Shown: positions 43,265 to 52,231 of the stretch, piece after piece | How positions within the stretch are numbered: the stretch's first letter is position 1 | How the letters are laid out: each line of letters begins with the position of its first letter | From: Bacillota bacterium | Lineage (GTDB): Bacteria; Bacillota; Limnochordia; Darwinibacteriales; DTU012 | Reading direction: 5' to 3' | DNA length: 64,000 bases | NCBI GenBank assembly: GCA_012520795.1 | Contig: JAAYNP010000047.1 | Span: 1 to 64,000 of the forward strand | Translations under genes and position numbers: made by a program | The notes under the pieces: model-generated | The model's input: the letters and a program-made list of their open reading frames with translations, nothing else | Told to the model about the DNA's origin: nothing | Database searches by the model: none

Positions 43265-44257
43265 ATGATCAAGTTCAAGCAGGCCATACTCAATGAACCT
43301 CTGGAGCGCCTCTACCTGGTTTACGGCGAGGACCAATACCTCCAGAACGAGCTTTTCCGCGCTTTTTGGCAAAGAGCAGAACAAAGCGGAATGCCGGATT
43401 GGAACTGGATCAACCTCACCGCGGAACCGGACCTTAAGGCTGCAGATCTGATTGACGCACTTAAAACATCTCCTTGGGGCACCGGCCCCAGAATCATTGT
43501 GCTTATGGATGCGCATCAGCTCAGTGCCGATCTCTTGAAAACGATTGCCGCACAAATGGAGAAAGTGCCTGAGACAAACACTCTGGCCATGTTTTTTGCC
43601 CGGATCGACCGAAGGCTGAAGGCCGTGCAGCAGCTGCTGGAAATCGGTGTTGCCATCGAATGTGAGAGCCCCAAGGGTGAACACCTGGTGCGGTGGGTTC
43701 AGGACTATCTCAGCCTCCGCCAGAAGAAGATGACTCCCGCGGCTGTCCGGCCTTTTTTGGCCAAAGCAGGCACCGATCTGCACCTGATCAGCAGCGAGCT
43801 GGAGAAATTGATCATGTGTACCGGTGAAAAAGCCGTGATTACCGAGGCGGATGTGGCGGCCGTCACCTCATTGGCCCCCGGCCAGCTGGAACACGGCGGT
43901 ATCTTTGAACTGGTGAACGCCATTGCGGCCAAGGATTTAAAACAGGCACTGGCTGTCCTTGCCCAACTGCTTGATGCCAAAGAACCGCCCTTGAGGATTC
44001 TGCCCTTGATTGAACGGCAGCTGTACCTGCTGATCGCCGCCAAGACCAAAGGAAAGGCCGGTACTAAAGCTGTTGCCGCGGCCATCAATGAGAAGTCTGA
44101 TTACCCGCTGCGGCAGGCGGAGAAATACGCCCATAACTACACCCTCGACAAGCTCTATTATGGGTTCGAACAGATCTTGATCGCCGATGGCGAGCTTAAG
44201 CTCGGAGCTGAACCGGAGCAGATCATGGAGCAGCTGATCATCAACATCTGCACTTGA
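43265..44257 (+). CDS. holA: DNA polymerase III subunit delta
   Basis: Clamp-loader subunit that opens the beta sliding clamp. The 330 residues show the family start with YLVYGEDQYLQNE, an AAA+-like fold without a Walker motif, and a helical C-terminal collar domain. ATG 43265 after GAGGGAGACAGG. Sits in the conserved comEC-holA-rpsT order. Confidence 0.93.
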   Translation: MIKFKQAILNEPLERLYLVYGEDQYLQNELFRAFWQRAEQSGMPDWNWINLTAEPDLKAADLIDALKTSPWGTGPRIIVLMDAHQLSADLLKTIAAQMEKVPETNTLAMFFARIDRRLKAVQQLLEIGVAIECESPKGEHLVRWVQDYLSLRQKKMTPAAVRPFLAKAGTDLHLISSELEKLIMCTGEKAVITEADVAAVTSLAPGQLEHGGIFELVNAIAAKDLKQALAVLAQLLDAKEPPLRILPLIERQLYLLIAAKTKGKAGTKAVAAAINEKSDYPLRQAEKYAHNYTLDKLYYGFEQILIADGELKLGAEPEQIMEQLIINICT

Positions 44258-44277
44258 TATACAAAAATCTTGATATG

Positions 44278-44318
44278 CAAAAAAAGCGCCCTGCACTGCA
44301 ATGAGCGGGCGATTTTTT
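44278..44318 (+). terminator. Bidirectional terminator between holA and rpsT
   Basis: CGCCC (44287-44291) pairs with GGGCG (44307-44311), flanked by an A run on the left and a T run on the right, so it can end holA on the plus strand and rpsT on the minus strand. Confidence 0.75.
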
Positions 44319-44340
44319 ATGTGGTTTGCTGTAAACCCTG

Positions 44341-44604
44341 CTAGCCTTGGCCGGCAGCAGCTCTTTTTATCATCCGTGATTTGGTGCGTGCTGCTGTATT
44401 TTTATGAATCAAGCCTTTCGCGGCAGCCTTATCCAGCGATTTAATCATCTTCTGCATGTGTGCTCCGAGATTGGGATCGTTTTCCGCTATTGCTTGATCA
44501 ACACGCTTGACTGCTGTTCTCAGCGCTGATATCTGGGCGCGGTTCATTGCTCTTTTCTTCGTGCTTGTCCGAACCCGCTTCTCTGCAGACTTGATATTGG
44601 CCAC
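44341..44604 (-). CDS. rpsT: 30S ribosomal protein S20
   Basis: An 87-residue small-subunit protein that binds 16S rRNA. It begins (V/M)ANIKSAEKRVRTS, the family signature, and is strongly basic. The GTG at 44604 was chosen because GGAGGTG lies 6 bases upstream and the family always starts M-A-N-I-K-S; the frame is open nine codons further. It is the one minus-strand housekeeping gene in this block, the same as in B. subtilis. Confidence 0.97.
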   Translation of the reverse strand: MANIKSAEKRVRTSTKKRAMNRAQISALRTAVKRVDQAIAENDPNLGAHMQKMIKSLDKAAAKGLIHKNTAARTKSRMIKRAAAGQG

Positions 44605-44639
44605 TGAATTCACCTCCGTTTGATTAATCACCGTCCGTT

Positions 44640-44668
44640 ATTATATCATTATCTGTTCAGGATTTCAA
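44640..44668 (-). promoter_or_regulatory. Strong sigma-A-type promoter of rpsT
   Basis: On the minus strand TTGAAA (44668-44663), a 17-base spacer and a perfect TATAAT (44645-44640). Confidence 0.75.
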
Positions 44669-44732
44669 TACATGATTCCCAGCTTTCCCGGATATTCTAT
44701 TCACAGAATGTCCGCGAAAGGAGGAGCGGCAG

Positions 44733-45830
44733 ATGGAGAAGATGCTCGATGCTTACCAGCAGGAGTTTCACAGCAAATACGGAGTGCGGACCGATTTGGC
44801 GGTTGAAGCCCATGAAGTCATTGTGGAACGGGAAGGCCCTCCGGAGATACCCGGTGTAATCATCGACAAAGAGCAGACAGAACATGCAAGTATTTGCCGG
44901 GTGTCCATTGAGAGCGAAGTAGGTGCCAGAATGATGGGGAAGGAGCCGGGGCGTTACTCCACTATCGAAGCCCCTGCTCTGCGTCAACACAACCGCGAAA
45001 TTCACGAGGAGCTTGGCGGGCTTGTGGCCAAGGAAGTCAAGTGGTTCATTGAGCAAAGCCAACTGGGGCCGGAGGCAGTGATCCTGGTTGTGGGGCTGGG
45101 CAACTGGAATGCAACTCCCGATGCCCTCGGCCCCAAAGTGGTGGGGGAATTGATGGTGACCAGGCATTTAATCCAGCTATCACCTCCTGAATTGAGAGAA
45201 GGGCTGCGCCCGGTAGCTGCCATAGCCCCGGGAGTTCTTGGGCTTACAGGTATTGAGACCGGTGAAATCATCAGGGGGATTGTCGGCCAAGTCCAGGCAG
45301 ATGCCGTAATCTGTATTGATGCCCTGGCAAGCCGCAGTGTGAGCCGGCTCGGCAGTACGATTCAGATATCGGATACGGGGATTAACCCCGGATCCGGTGT
45401 GGGGAACAAGAGAATGGCGATCAATCAGGAGAGCCTGGGCATCCCGGTTTTGGCCATTGGAGTCCCCACAGTCGTCCATGCCTCAACAATCGTTTCTGAT
45501 GCCATGGATGTTATCGGCGGTGATGACCCAGATCAAAAACAGATGGCGGAGGAATTGCCGCAGAAAACCAGCTTTAATGTGGACCCAAAGGCAATCATGG
45601 GTACGGCACCGCCTGCAGAACCCCAGGCTGAAACACCTCAGGCGCTGTCCAGGGAACAAAGGCGCCAGATGATCAATCAGGTGCTTGAACCGTACATGGG
45701 CAGCCTGATAGTGACTCCCAAGGAAGTTGATGAGCTGATTAACGATGTGGCAAATGTGATCGCCGGAGGGCTGAACAGCGCCTTCCACGAAGGAATCGAT
45801 TACAGCGAGATCTTTCAGTACTTGAGTTAA
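44733..45830 (+). CDS. gpr: Germination protease GPR (SASP-degrading)
   Basis: Aspartic-type protease (A25 family) that degrades SASPs early in germination to supply amino acids. The 365 residues align well with B. subtilis GPR: RTDLAVEAHE near the N-terminus, VVGLGNWNATPDALGP, APGVLGLTGIET and TIQISDTGINPGSGVGNKR. The zymogen is activated by removal of a short N-terminal propeptide; the cut falls near VRTDLAVE, which resembles the SASP cleavage site. ATG 44733 after AAAGGAGGAG. A forespore-type -10 candidate (GGATATTCTA, 44690-44699) lies upstream without a good -35. Confidence 0.96.
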   Translation: MEKMLDAYQQEFHSKYGVRTDLAVEAHEVIVEREGPPEIPGVIIDKEQTEHASICRVSIESEVGARMMGKEPGRYSTIEAPALRQHNREIHEELGGLVAKEVKWFIEQSQLGPEAVILVVGLGNWNATPDALGPKVVGELMVTRHLIQLSPPELREGLRPVAAIAPGVLGLTGIETGEIIRGIVGQVQADAVICIDALASRSVSRLGSTIQISDTGINPGSGVGNKRMAINQESLGIPVLAIGVPTVVHASTIVSDAMDVIGGDDPDQKQMAEELPQKTSFNVDPKAIMGTAPPAEPQAETPQALSREQRRQMINQVLEPYMGSLIVTPKEVDELINDVANVIAGGLNSAFHEGIDYSEIFQYLS

Positions 45831-45835
45831 AGCGG

Positions 45836-45869
45836 CGAGACAGGGAAAACTCCCTGTCTCGTTTTCTTT
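45836..45869 (+). terminator. Rho-independent terminator after gpr
   Basis: Perfect 11-base inverted repeat CGAGACAGGGA (45836-45846) / TCCCTGTCTCG (45851-45861), AAAC loop, followed by TTTTCTTT. Confidence 0.9.
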
Positions 45870-46353
45870 AGGGCAGGTGGTACTCGATGAGGACGTGGCC
45901 TGCTATGCTTTCAACCCGTTCTCCTTCCATCAGTATCTCAATCCGCTCAATCTCGGGAAACTGGATCAAGGTCGAGACGATAGCCTGGACAAGGTGCCCT
46001 TCCAGCTGGCTGCCGCCGACAAAATTCGCCTGCAGCTCCCGGGAAAAATTGGCCTTGGCCAACCCGTTGGTTACGGTCAACCCCAACAGCTTGGTGCCGG
46101 CAGAGATTGACGGTATCAGCTGCCGTTCGCTTTCCTCGGCAGTAGGTCCCGCCAGCAGCAGCTCCATTGCCTTTTCCGGGGTGGCCGGAGTAGGGCAGGA
46201 TCGGATCACAGGCACCAGCAAGAAATTCGTTGGAGTGTTCCTGACCAAAAACACCACCAGTTGATCAGTCTGCTCCACCATGCGCAGCTGATGATCCAGA
46301 TACCCCGCCAAAACCAGGCTGGCTGCCAACAACAGTATAAGTATGCGCCGCAT
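45868..46353 (-). CDS. GerMN-domain protein
   Basis: A 161-residue exported protein with an N-terminal signal or membrane anchor (about 4-22) and a GerMN domain (about 55-155). The domain shows PTPATPEKAMELLLAGPTAEE, GLTVTNGLAKANFS and VQAIVSTLIQFPEIERIEI. The domain occurs in sporulation/germination protein GerM and in cell-envelope lipoproteins; its ligand is unknown. ATG 46353 follows AGTAGGGGT. It is inserted on the minus strand between gpr and spoIIP and shares their divergent control region, where TATAAT (46386-46381, minus) is a possible -10. Confidence 0.85.
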   Translation of the reverse strand: MRRILILLLAASLVLAGYLDHQLRMVEQTDQLVVFLVRNTPTNFLLVPVIRSCPTPATPEKAMELLLAGPTAEESERQLIPSISAGTKLLGLTVTNGLAKANFSRELQANFVGGSQLEGHLVQAIVSTLIQFPEIERIEILMEGERVESIAGHVLIEYHLP

Positions 46354-46393
46354 ATTACCCCTACTTTCCCAGTACTCTTGATTATAGCTTAAC

Positions 46394-46420
46394 ATATTTT
46401 TGCTGTTGGACAAATATAAT
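46394..46420 (+). promoter_or_regulatory. Promoter region of spoIIP (sigma-E-like, overlapping a perfect TATAAT)
   Basis: ATA (46394-46396), 16 bases, then AATATAAT (46413-46420) matches the sigma-E pattern ATA-16/18-CATANNNT except for the first C. The same site contains TATAAT (46415-46420), but no TTGACA-like -35 lies 17 bases upstream. spoIIP is sigma-E dependent in B. subtilis. Confidence 0.45.
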
Positions 46421-46450
46421 GTGCTATAGCCTGCAAAAGAGGGTGGTACA

Positions 46451-47503
46451 ATGCCAAGGCACCGCAAGCGCCACCTTGCGATCCCCATACTGCCGTGGCT
46501 GTTCGTCTTGGGCCTTTGTTTGTTAATCGGATATTTCAGCTATCATCTCCTTTTTGACTATATCAGCATCGATCACTCTCTGCTGCGGAGTGTGATTAGT
46601 TTGGGGATACCGGTCGCCGGCGAGCGGGAGCAGTACAGCCCGGGATGGGAATACACGCTCCGTTCTTTACTCTACCTGATCACCGATTACGACCTGGGCA
46701 ACCCTGATACCCTGCTGAAAAACACAATCCCCTTTCTTGGGCTGGCGGATCAAACGCAGGGGTGGCGGGAAAGGGCTTTTGTTTTTATTCCTGAGCTTTC
46801 ATTTGGACCGGATCCGATCCAACCGTCCGGTGCCGGAAGCCAGATGCAAGGCCGGAGTTTGGTCTCGAGCCTTACCCCGTTGGTGCTGATCTACCACACC
46901 CATTCTTCCGAGATGTATCTTGGGTCCGCTGCCAAACGGGGCAATTTCCAAAATGCCCACTATGTATTCAGCTCCAGCAGCGACAAGAAAATCACAGGGA
47001 TTATGGAGGTGGGCCATCATCTTGCTGAAGCCCTCCGCAGCCAGGGGATCGGAGTTCTTCATTCCACAGCCATCCATGACTGGCCTACCTTGAGCAGTTC
47101 ATATGTGAACTCCGAGCGGACTGCCAAGGCCATCCTGTCCCAACACCCCAGCATCCGCTTTGTCTTTGATGTGCACCGGGATGCCAATGTACCGGACGGA
47201 ACAGTGATCATCGACGGCAGACGGGTGGCCAGGGTGCTGTTGGTAGTCGCCACAGCCCAGGATATTCCCCAGTCTCATCCTCACTGGGAGAAGAACTATC
47301 AGTTTGCCTTGGAATTCTACCGCACAGCTGAACGAATGTACCCAGGACTGATGCGGCCGCTGCAGATCCGCCGTAATGCTCGCTACAACCAGCATTTGCA
47401 CGAAAACAGCATCGTCATAGAGATTGGATCGGTGGAAAATACTACAGAAGAAGCACTGCTGGCGGCGGAACTGGTTGCCACTGTGATAACAGAAATGCTA
47501 TAA
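46451..47503 (+). CDS. spoIIP: Stage II sporulation protein P (peptidoglycan amidase/endopeptidase)
   Basis: Membrane-anchored hydrolase of the SpoIID-SpoIIM-SpoIIP engulfment complex, cutting stem peptides from peptidoglycan. The 350 residues have an N-terminal membrane segment (about 12-33) and the SpoIIP domain (about 140-345) with metal-site motifs LIYHTHSSEMY, FDVHRDA and a late ENSIVIEIGSVENT. ATG 46451 after AGAGGGTGG. The gpr-spoIIP-lepA order matches B. subtilis, with murJ added here. Confidence 0.94.
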   Translation: MPRHRKRHLAIPILPWLFVLGLCLLIGYFSYHLLFDYISIDHSLLRSVISLGIPVAGEREQYSPGWEYTLRSLLYLITDYDLGNPDTLLKNTIPFLGLADQTQGWRERAFVFIPELSFGPDPIQPSGAGSQMQGRSLVSSLTPLVLIYHTHSSEMYLGSAAKRGNFQNAHYVFSSSSDKKITGIMEVGHHLAEALRSQGIGVLHSTAIHDWPTLSSSYVNSERTAKAILSQHPSIRFVFDVHRDANVPDGTVIIDGRRVARVLLVVATAQDIPQSHPHWEKNYQFALEFYRTAERMYPGLMRPLQIRRNARYNQHLHENSIVIEIGSVENTTEEALLAAELVATVITEML

Positions 47504-47504
47504 T
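47475..47504 (+). promoter_or_regulatory. Promoter of murJ
   Basis: TTGCCA (47475-47480), 18-base spacer, TATAAT (47499-47504). The -10 contains the TAA stop of spoIIP. Confidence 0.6.
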
Positions 47505-47536
47505 GAAAACTAGACTTGTTTGAAGGAGCAAGGGAC

Positions 47537-49141
47537 ATGCATGATGGATCCAGTTCTACTCAGCGGGTGGCCCGGGCTGCCGGAATTGTGATGTTTGCCA
47601 TCTTCCTCAGCCGTGTGCTGGGATTTGTCAGGGAACGGGCAATTGCCACGGTCTTCGGCAGGACTGGTGTGACAGATGTTTTCTTTGCCGCCTTTGCCAT
47701 TCCCGATTTGATGTACCAGCTGTTGGTGGGAGGGGTGATCAGCTCCGCCTTTATTCCTGTCTTTACTCAGTATCTGGCCCGGGATGATGAAAAGCAGGCC
47801 TGGTATGTGGCCAGCTCCTTTATTAACCTGGTAGGGATTTTGCTGATCAGCTTCACACTGTTGGGGATTGTTTTTGCACCTTCAGCGGCTCCTTTGGTGG
47901 GGATTGGCTTTGTGGGGGAACAGCGGGATTTGCTGGTAAGCCTGATGCGGATTACCTTTCCAGCGGTGTTCTTCACGGCGCTGTCCGGGATTGCCATGGG
48001 TGTCCTGAATTCCTACCAAAAGTTTACCCTGCCCGCTGTGGGCCCATTGGTTTACAACTCGGCTCAAATTATCAGTGCATATCTCCTGGGGCCCCTGTTG
48101 GGTATTGTGGGGATGGCATATGGGACAGTTGCAGGCGCTTTCGGCAGTTTCTTCATACAGTTTCCCATGGTTGCGCGCCTGGGGCGGGAGTATTACCATA
48201 GGTTCATCGACCTCAAGCACCCGGGTATCAGGAAGATCATCACCCTGATGATCCCTGCGATCATCGGCTTATCCATTGCGCAAATTAATATGATAGTCGG
48301 CCAGAATTTGGCGTCACTGCTGGAGGACGGCTCCATCGTGGCCTTGAGGCTTGCCAACCGGCTGATCAACTTTCCGTTGGGGATTTTTGCCATGGGGCTC
48401 TCAACGGCGATTTTCCCCACTCTGGCCACTCACGCCGCCCGCAGGGAGATGGCGGAACTTAAGCATACCTTTGCCTTCGGGTTGAGAGTGGTGTTTTACA
48501 TCACCCTGCCGTCCGCAGTGGGGATGGCCGTATTAAGAGAGCCCATCGTCAGGCTGCTGTTTGAGACCGGAGAGTTCACCAGCCAGGATACGCAAGTGAC
48601 GGCCTATGCTTTGCTGTTCTATTCCGCCGGCCTGTTCGCCCAGTCGGGGCTACAGATTATCACCAGGGTGTTTTATTCGCTTCAGGATACCATAACCCCG
48701 GTCAAAGTGGGTTTTGCAGCCGTTCTGGTCAATTTGGCCATCAGCCTTGCCTTGCTAAAGTGGACAAGTCTCGATATCGGCGGGCTGGCCTTGGCCTTCT
48801 CCTTGGCAAGCCTGGTCCAGATGATGATCTTGATCGGGGCGCTGCGCCTGAAGATTGGGGCCATCGGCGGGCGCCGGATTCTGGACACTGTTGCCCGGGC
48901 GGCAGCTGCCTGTGCGGTGATGGCTCCCTGCACCCACTATACAGCTGCGCTGGCAGCGAAATATGTGGATCTGTCGGGCGGGACAGGGCGGTTGGTGCAG
49001 ACTTTCAGTGCCATCGCTGTCGGAATTGTGGTGTACCTGGCCTTGAGCCTGATTTTGAAAATGGAAGAACCTGTATTCGTAGTGAACGTGGTTAAAGAAC
49101 GGTTGAGGGCGAAAAGAAAGGCCGCAGGCCGGGCCAATTGA
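47537..49141 (+). CDS. murJ: Lipid II flippase MurJ
   Basis: MOP-superfamily membrane protein that flips lipid II for peptidoglycan synthesis. The 534 residues form about 14 membrane spans and start with the family segment RAAGIVMFAIFLSRVLGFVRERAIATVFG. The charged residues of the central cavity (RVLGFVRE, GVLNSYQKF) are present. ATG 47537 was chosen because AAGGAG lies 8 bases upstream; a TTG at 47516 precedes it. Its place between spoIIP and lepA is not the B. subtilis one. Confidence 0.94.
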   Translation: MHDGSSSTQRVARAAGIVMFAIFLSRVLGFVRERAIATVFGRTGVTDVFFAAFAIPDLMYQLLVGGVISSAFIPVFTQYLARDDEKQAWYVASSFINLVGILLISFTLLGIVFAPSAAPLVGIGFVGEQRDLLVSLMRITFPAVFFTALSGIAMGVLNSYQKFTLPAVGPLVYNSAQIISAYLLGPLLGIVGMAYGTVAGAFGSFFIQFPMVARLGREYYHRFIDLKHPGIRKIITLMIPAIIGLSIAQINMIVGQNLASLLEDGSIVALRLANRLINFPLGIFAMGLSTAIFPTLATHAARREMAELKHTFAFGLRVVFYITLPSAVGMAVLREPIVRLLFETGEFTSQDTQVTAYALLFYSAGLFAQSGLQIITRVFYSLQDTITPVKVGFAAVLVNLAISLALLKWTSLDIGGLALAFSLASLVQMMILIGALRLKIGAIGGRRILDTVARAAAACAVMAPCTHYTAALAAKYVDLSGGTGRLVQTFSAIAVGIVVYLALSLILKMEEPVFVVNVVKERLRAKRKAAGRAN

Positions 49142-49189
49142 TGAGTGCCCGGTGGTTGTGCTGAAACTTTGGTGGTAGAAGGACATGAT

Positions 49190-50992
49190 GTGGATATGAA
49201 TCAAAAGCGAATCCGCAATTTTTGCATCATTGCCCATATTGATCACGGCAAGTCGACACTGGCAGACCGTTTGCTTGAAGCAACCGGTACAGTGACTGAG
49301 CGGGAAATTGCCGAGCAGATGCTGGATTCCATGGATCTGGAAAGAGAACGGGGTATTACCATCAAGCTGACGGCAGTCCGCTTGAATTACAGGGCTTCCG
49401 ACGGAGAAGAGTATGTGCTCAACCTGATTGATACTCCAGGCCATGTGGATTTTTCTTACGAGGTTTCCCGGAGCCTTGCCGCCTGCGAAGGGGCATTGCT
49501 GGTGATCGATGCCACTCAGGGCGTTGAAGCTCAGACCCTGGCCAACCTGTACCTGGCTTTGGAACATGATTTGGAGATTATTCCGGTGATCAACAAGATT
49601 GATCTGCCGAGTGCCGATCCTGAACGGGTGAAGCGGGAAATCGAGGAAACGATCGGCATTGACAGCAGCGAAGCGATCCTGGCCAGCGCCAAGACGGGCG
49701 AAGGAATCGACCGGATTCTGGAGGCAATAGTCACCCGGATCCCTTGTCCCAAGGGCGATCCAGAAGCCCGCCTCCAGGCATTGATTTTTGATTCCCATTA
49801 CGATTCCTATCGGGGCGCCGTGGCGTATGTGCGGGTTTTCAACGGCACGCTCCAAGTAGGCGATCAGATTCAGATGATGAGCAGCGTGAGCCAATACGAG
49901 GTTACGGAACTGGCAGTGCTGCGGCCGGCCATGACACCTGTGGGCAGGCTCTTGCCTGGTGAAGTGGGCTGTGTGATGGCGAGTATGAAGAATGTCAAAG
50001 ACACAAGGGTGGGGGATACGATCACCCATGCCCAAAGGCCGGCTCCAGAACCGCTGCCCGGCTACCATCCCGCTAAACCTATGGTATACTGCGGGCTTTA
50101 CCCGGTGGATAACGAACAGTACGTGGAACTGCGGGAAGCCCTGGAGAAACTGCAGTTAAACGACGCCGCCCTTACATTTGAAGCCGAAACTTCCGCAGCA
50201 TTGGGGTTTGGTTTCAGGTGCGGGTTTTTGGGCCTGCTGCACATGGAGATTGTCCAGGAGCGGATTGAACGGGAATTCGGCTTGAATATTATTGCCACGG
50301 CCCCCAGCGTAGTCTATCGGATTACCCAGACCGATCAGGCCGAGATCCTGATTGATAATCCGGCGCTGTTCCCTCCGGTGGCCAAGATCGGCAAAATTGC
50401 CGAACCATATGTCACGGCCACAATCATGCTGCCGGAACAGTATGTAGGCCCTGTCATGGAGCTGTGCCAGGAACGGAGCGGGGATTTCAGCAACATGGAG
50501 TATATCACACCGGAACGGGTCCGGCTTGAGTACGAGATGCCCCTCAGCGAAATCCTGATGGATTTCTTTGACAAGCTCAAGTCCCGGACCAAAGGTTATG
50601 CATCCCTTGATTATGAATTCAGCGATTACCGGGAGTCAGACCTGGTGAGACTGGATATCCTCTTGAACGGCAAACCTGTGGACGCCCTTTCATGCATTGT
50701 CCACAGCGACAAGGCAGCCGAGCGAGGCCGCAGCCTTGCCCGCAAGCTCAGGGAGCTGATTCCCAGGCAGCAGTTTGAGGTTCCCATCCAAGCGGCCATT
50801 GGCACGAGAGTTGTCGCCAGGGAGACAGTGCGGGCGCTGCGGAAGGATGTCCTGGCCAAGTGTTACGGAGGGGATGTTTCCCGGAAGCGGAAGCTTTTGG
50901 AAAAGCAAAAGGAAGGCAAGAAGCGGATGAAAAGCCTGGGCAGCGTGGATGTGCCGCAGGAAGCCTTCATGGCCATCCTGAAGGTGGAGTAG
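49190..50992 (+). CDS. lepA: Elongation factor 4 (LepA)
   Basis: Translational GTPase acting in initiation or 30S assembly and possibly back-translocation. The 600 residues have the G domain with [20 protein letters not shown] and [11 protein letters not shown]-like domains II, III and V, and the LepA-specific C-terminal domain ([16 protein letters not shown]). GTG 49190 was chosen because AGAAGGA lies 6 bases upstream; ATG 49196 is also possible. lepA-hemW is the conserved pair. Confidence 0.97.
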   Translation: MDMNQKRIRNFCIIAHIDHGKSTLADRLLEATGTVTEREIAEQMLDSMDLERERGITIKLTAVRLNYRASDGEEYVLNLIDTPGHVDFSYEVSRSLAACEGALLVIDATQGVEAQTLANLYLALEHDLEIIPVINKIDLPSADPERVKREIEETIGIDSSEAILASAKTGEGIDRILEAIVTRIPCPKGDPEARLQALIFDSHYDSYRGAVAYVRVFNGTLQVGDQIQMMSSVSQYEVTELAVLRPAMTPVGRLLPGEVGCVMASMKNVKDTRVGDTITHAQRPAPEPLPGYHPAKPMVYCGLYPVDNEQYVELREALEKLQLNDAALTFEAETSAALGFGFRCGFLGLLHMEIVQERIEREFGLNIIATAPSVVYRITQTDQAEILIDNPALFPPVAKIGKIAEPYVTATIMLPEQYVGPVMELCQERSGDFSNMEYITPERVRLEYEMPLSEILMDFFDKLKSRTKGYASLDYEFSDYRESDLVRLDILLNGKPVDALSCIVHSDKAAERGRSLARKLRELIPRQQFEVPIQAAIGTRVVARETVRALRKDVLAKCYGGDVSRKRKLLEKQKEGKKRMKSLGSVDVPQEAFMAILKVE

Positions 50993-50995
50993 CTC

Positions 50996-52141
50996 ATGCT
51001 TGGTGTTTATGTCCATATCCCATTCTGCCTTCGCAAGTGCGGCTATTGCGATTTCCACTCAACTGCCGCCGCACCCCCGGTGATCGAGGCGTACCTGCAG
51101 GCTTTGGCCAATGAGATTGAGTTTTGGGCACGGCAAACAGCCGGCGAACTCTGTTCCACTCTCTACATCGGAGGGGGGACACCCACCATTCTTACCCCCG
51201 GCCAGCTTGACCGCATCTTAACCAAGCTGGCTGCGGCCTTTAACTTTGAACCTGGGTTTGAGTTCACAGTGGAAGCCAATCCCGGCACCCTCACACCGGA
51301 AAAGGCTCAAGCCCTGGCCCAGGCAGGGGCAAACCGGATCAGCCTTGGCGCCCAGGCCTTTGATGACGGGCTTCTGCAGAAGATAGGCAGGGCCCACACG
51401 GTTGGCCAGATTCACGAAAGCGTTGGTTTAATCAGAAAAGCAGGCATTGACAACATCAACCTTGACCTGATTGAGGGCTTGCCGGGCCAGAGTTTGGATC
51501 AATGGCAGGCCGCTTTGGCCCAAGCAGTGCAGCTGAAACCATCCCACTTTTCCTGCTATTCCCTGATCCTTGAGGAAAACACGCCGTTTTACCAGGCGTA
51601 CCAAGAGGGGGAACTCACCCTGCCCCCAGAAGAGGAAACCGCGGCCATGTTCGCCTATACCCAGGAGTACCTGCCGCAGCAGGGCTACTGCCAGTATGAA
51701 ATCTCCAACTATGCCAAACCCGGGCGGGAAGCGCGGCATAACCTAATCTACTGGCAGACATATTCGTATCTTGGGCTGGGCAGCGGCGCCCACGGTTACT
51801 ACAGGCAGATCCGCTACAGCAGCACCGAAGATTTGGGCCGCTATATCCGCAGCTGGCGGAAACACGAGCCGGCCTATGCTTCCTGGGAGCCGGTCACCGC
51901 GGATCAGGCCATGGATGAAATGATGTTTCTCGGTTTGCGCCTTGTGAAAGGTGTCAATCTCAACAGTTTTTACCAGCGCTTTCAATGCTCCGTGCACGAA
52001 GTCTACGGAGCGGAGGTTGATCGGCTGGCTGCGCGGGGCCTGATTGAGGAGAGGGAAGGGTTTTTGAGGCTTACCAAGCTCGGCAGATCCCTTGGAAACC
52101 TGGTTTTTTCAGCATTTGTCCGACCTCCTTTGCGATCTTGA
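50996..52141 (+). CDS. hemW: HemW-type radical SAM protein (heme chaperone)
   Basis: Radical SAM protein of the HemN/HemW group. The 381 residues begin YVHIPFCLRKCGYCDF, with [4Fe-4S] ligands Cys11, Cys15 and Cys18. The length and place after lepA fit HemW, now thought to carry heme, rather than the coproporphyrinogen oxidase HemN, which has an extra N-terminal cysteine. ATG 50996, three bases after lepA. Confidence 0.93.
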   Translation: MLGVYVHIPFCLRKCGYCDFHSTAAAPPVIEAYLQALANEIEFWARQTAGELCSTLYIGGGTPTILTPGQLDRILTKLAAAFNFEPGFEFTVEANPGTLTPEKAQALAQAGANRISLGAQAFDDGLLQKIGRAHTVGQIHESVGLIRKAGIDNINLDLIEGLPGQSLDQWQAALAQAVQLKPSHFSCYSLILEENTPFYQAYQEGELTLPPEEETAAMFAYTQEYLPQQGYCQYEISNYAKPGREARHNLIYWQTYSYLGLGSGAHGYYRQIRYSSTEDLGRYIRSWRKHEPAYASWEPVTADQAMDEMMFLGLRLVKGVNLNSFYQRFQCSVHEVYGAEVDRLAARGLIEEREGFLRLTKLGRSLGNLVFSAFVRPPLRS

Positions 52142-52166
52142 CAAACAAGTGCCATAGTGATAATTT
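52138..52166 (+). promoter_or_regulatory. Promoter of the hrcA-grpE-dnaK-dnaJ operon
   Basis: TTGACA (52138-52143), 17-base spacer, TAATTT (52161-52166); a GATAAT two bases earlier is an alternative -10. The -35 contains the TGA stop of hemW. The CIRCE operator begins 14 bases further on. Confidence 0.6.
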
Positions 52167-52180
52167 ATGAATGATAGGTG

Positions 52181-52207
52181 TTAGCACTCTGGCTTGACGA
52201 GTGCTAA
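52181..52207 (+). promoter_or_regulatory. CIRCE operator (HrcA binding site)
   Basis: Exact consensus TTAGCACTC (52181-52189), nine bases, GAGTGCTAA (52199-52207). HrcA bound here represses the operon until heat or GroEL shortage inactivates it. It lies between promoter and hrcA, so control is autogenous. Confidence 0.97.
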
Positions 52208-52231
52208 AGGGCCGAAAAGAGGCGAGTACGG

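Noticed and set aside
48755-50068. A 437-codon open frame on the minus strand across murJ and lepA
   Set aside because: It is antisense to two clearly conserved genes, lacks a ribosome site and has no recognisable protein features; it is an effect of G+C-rich codon use.
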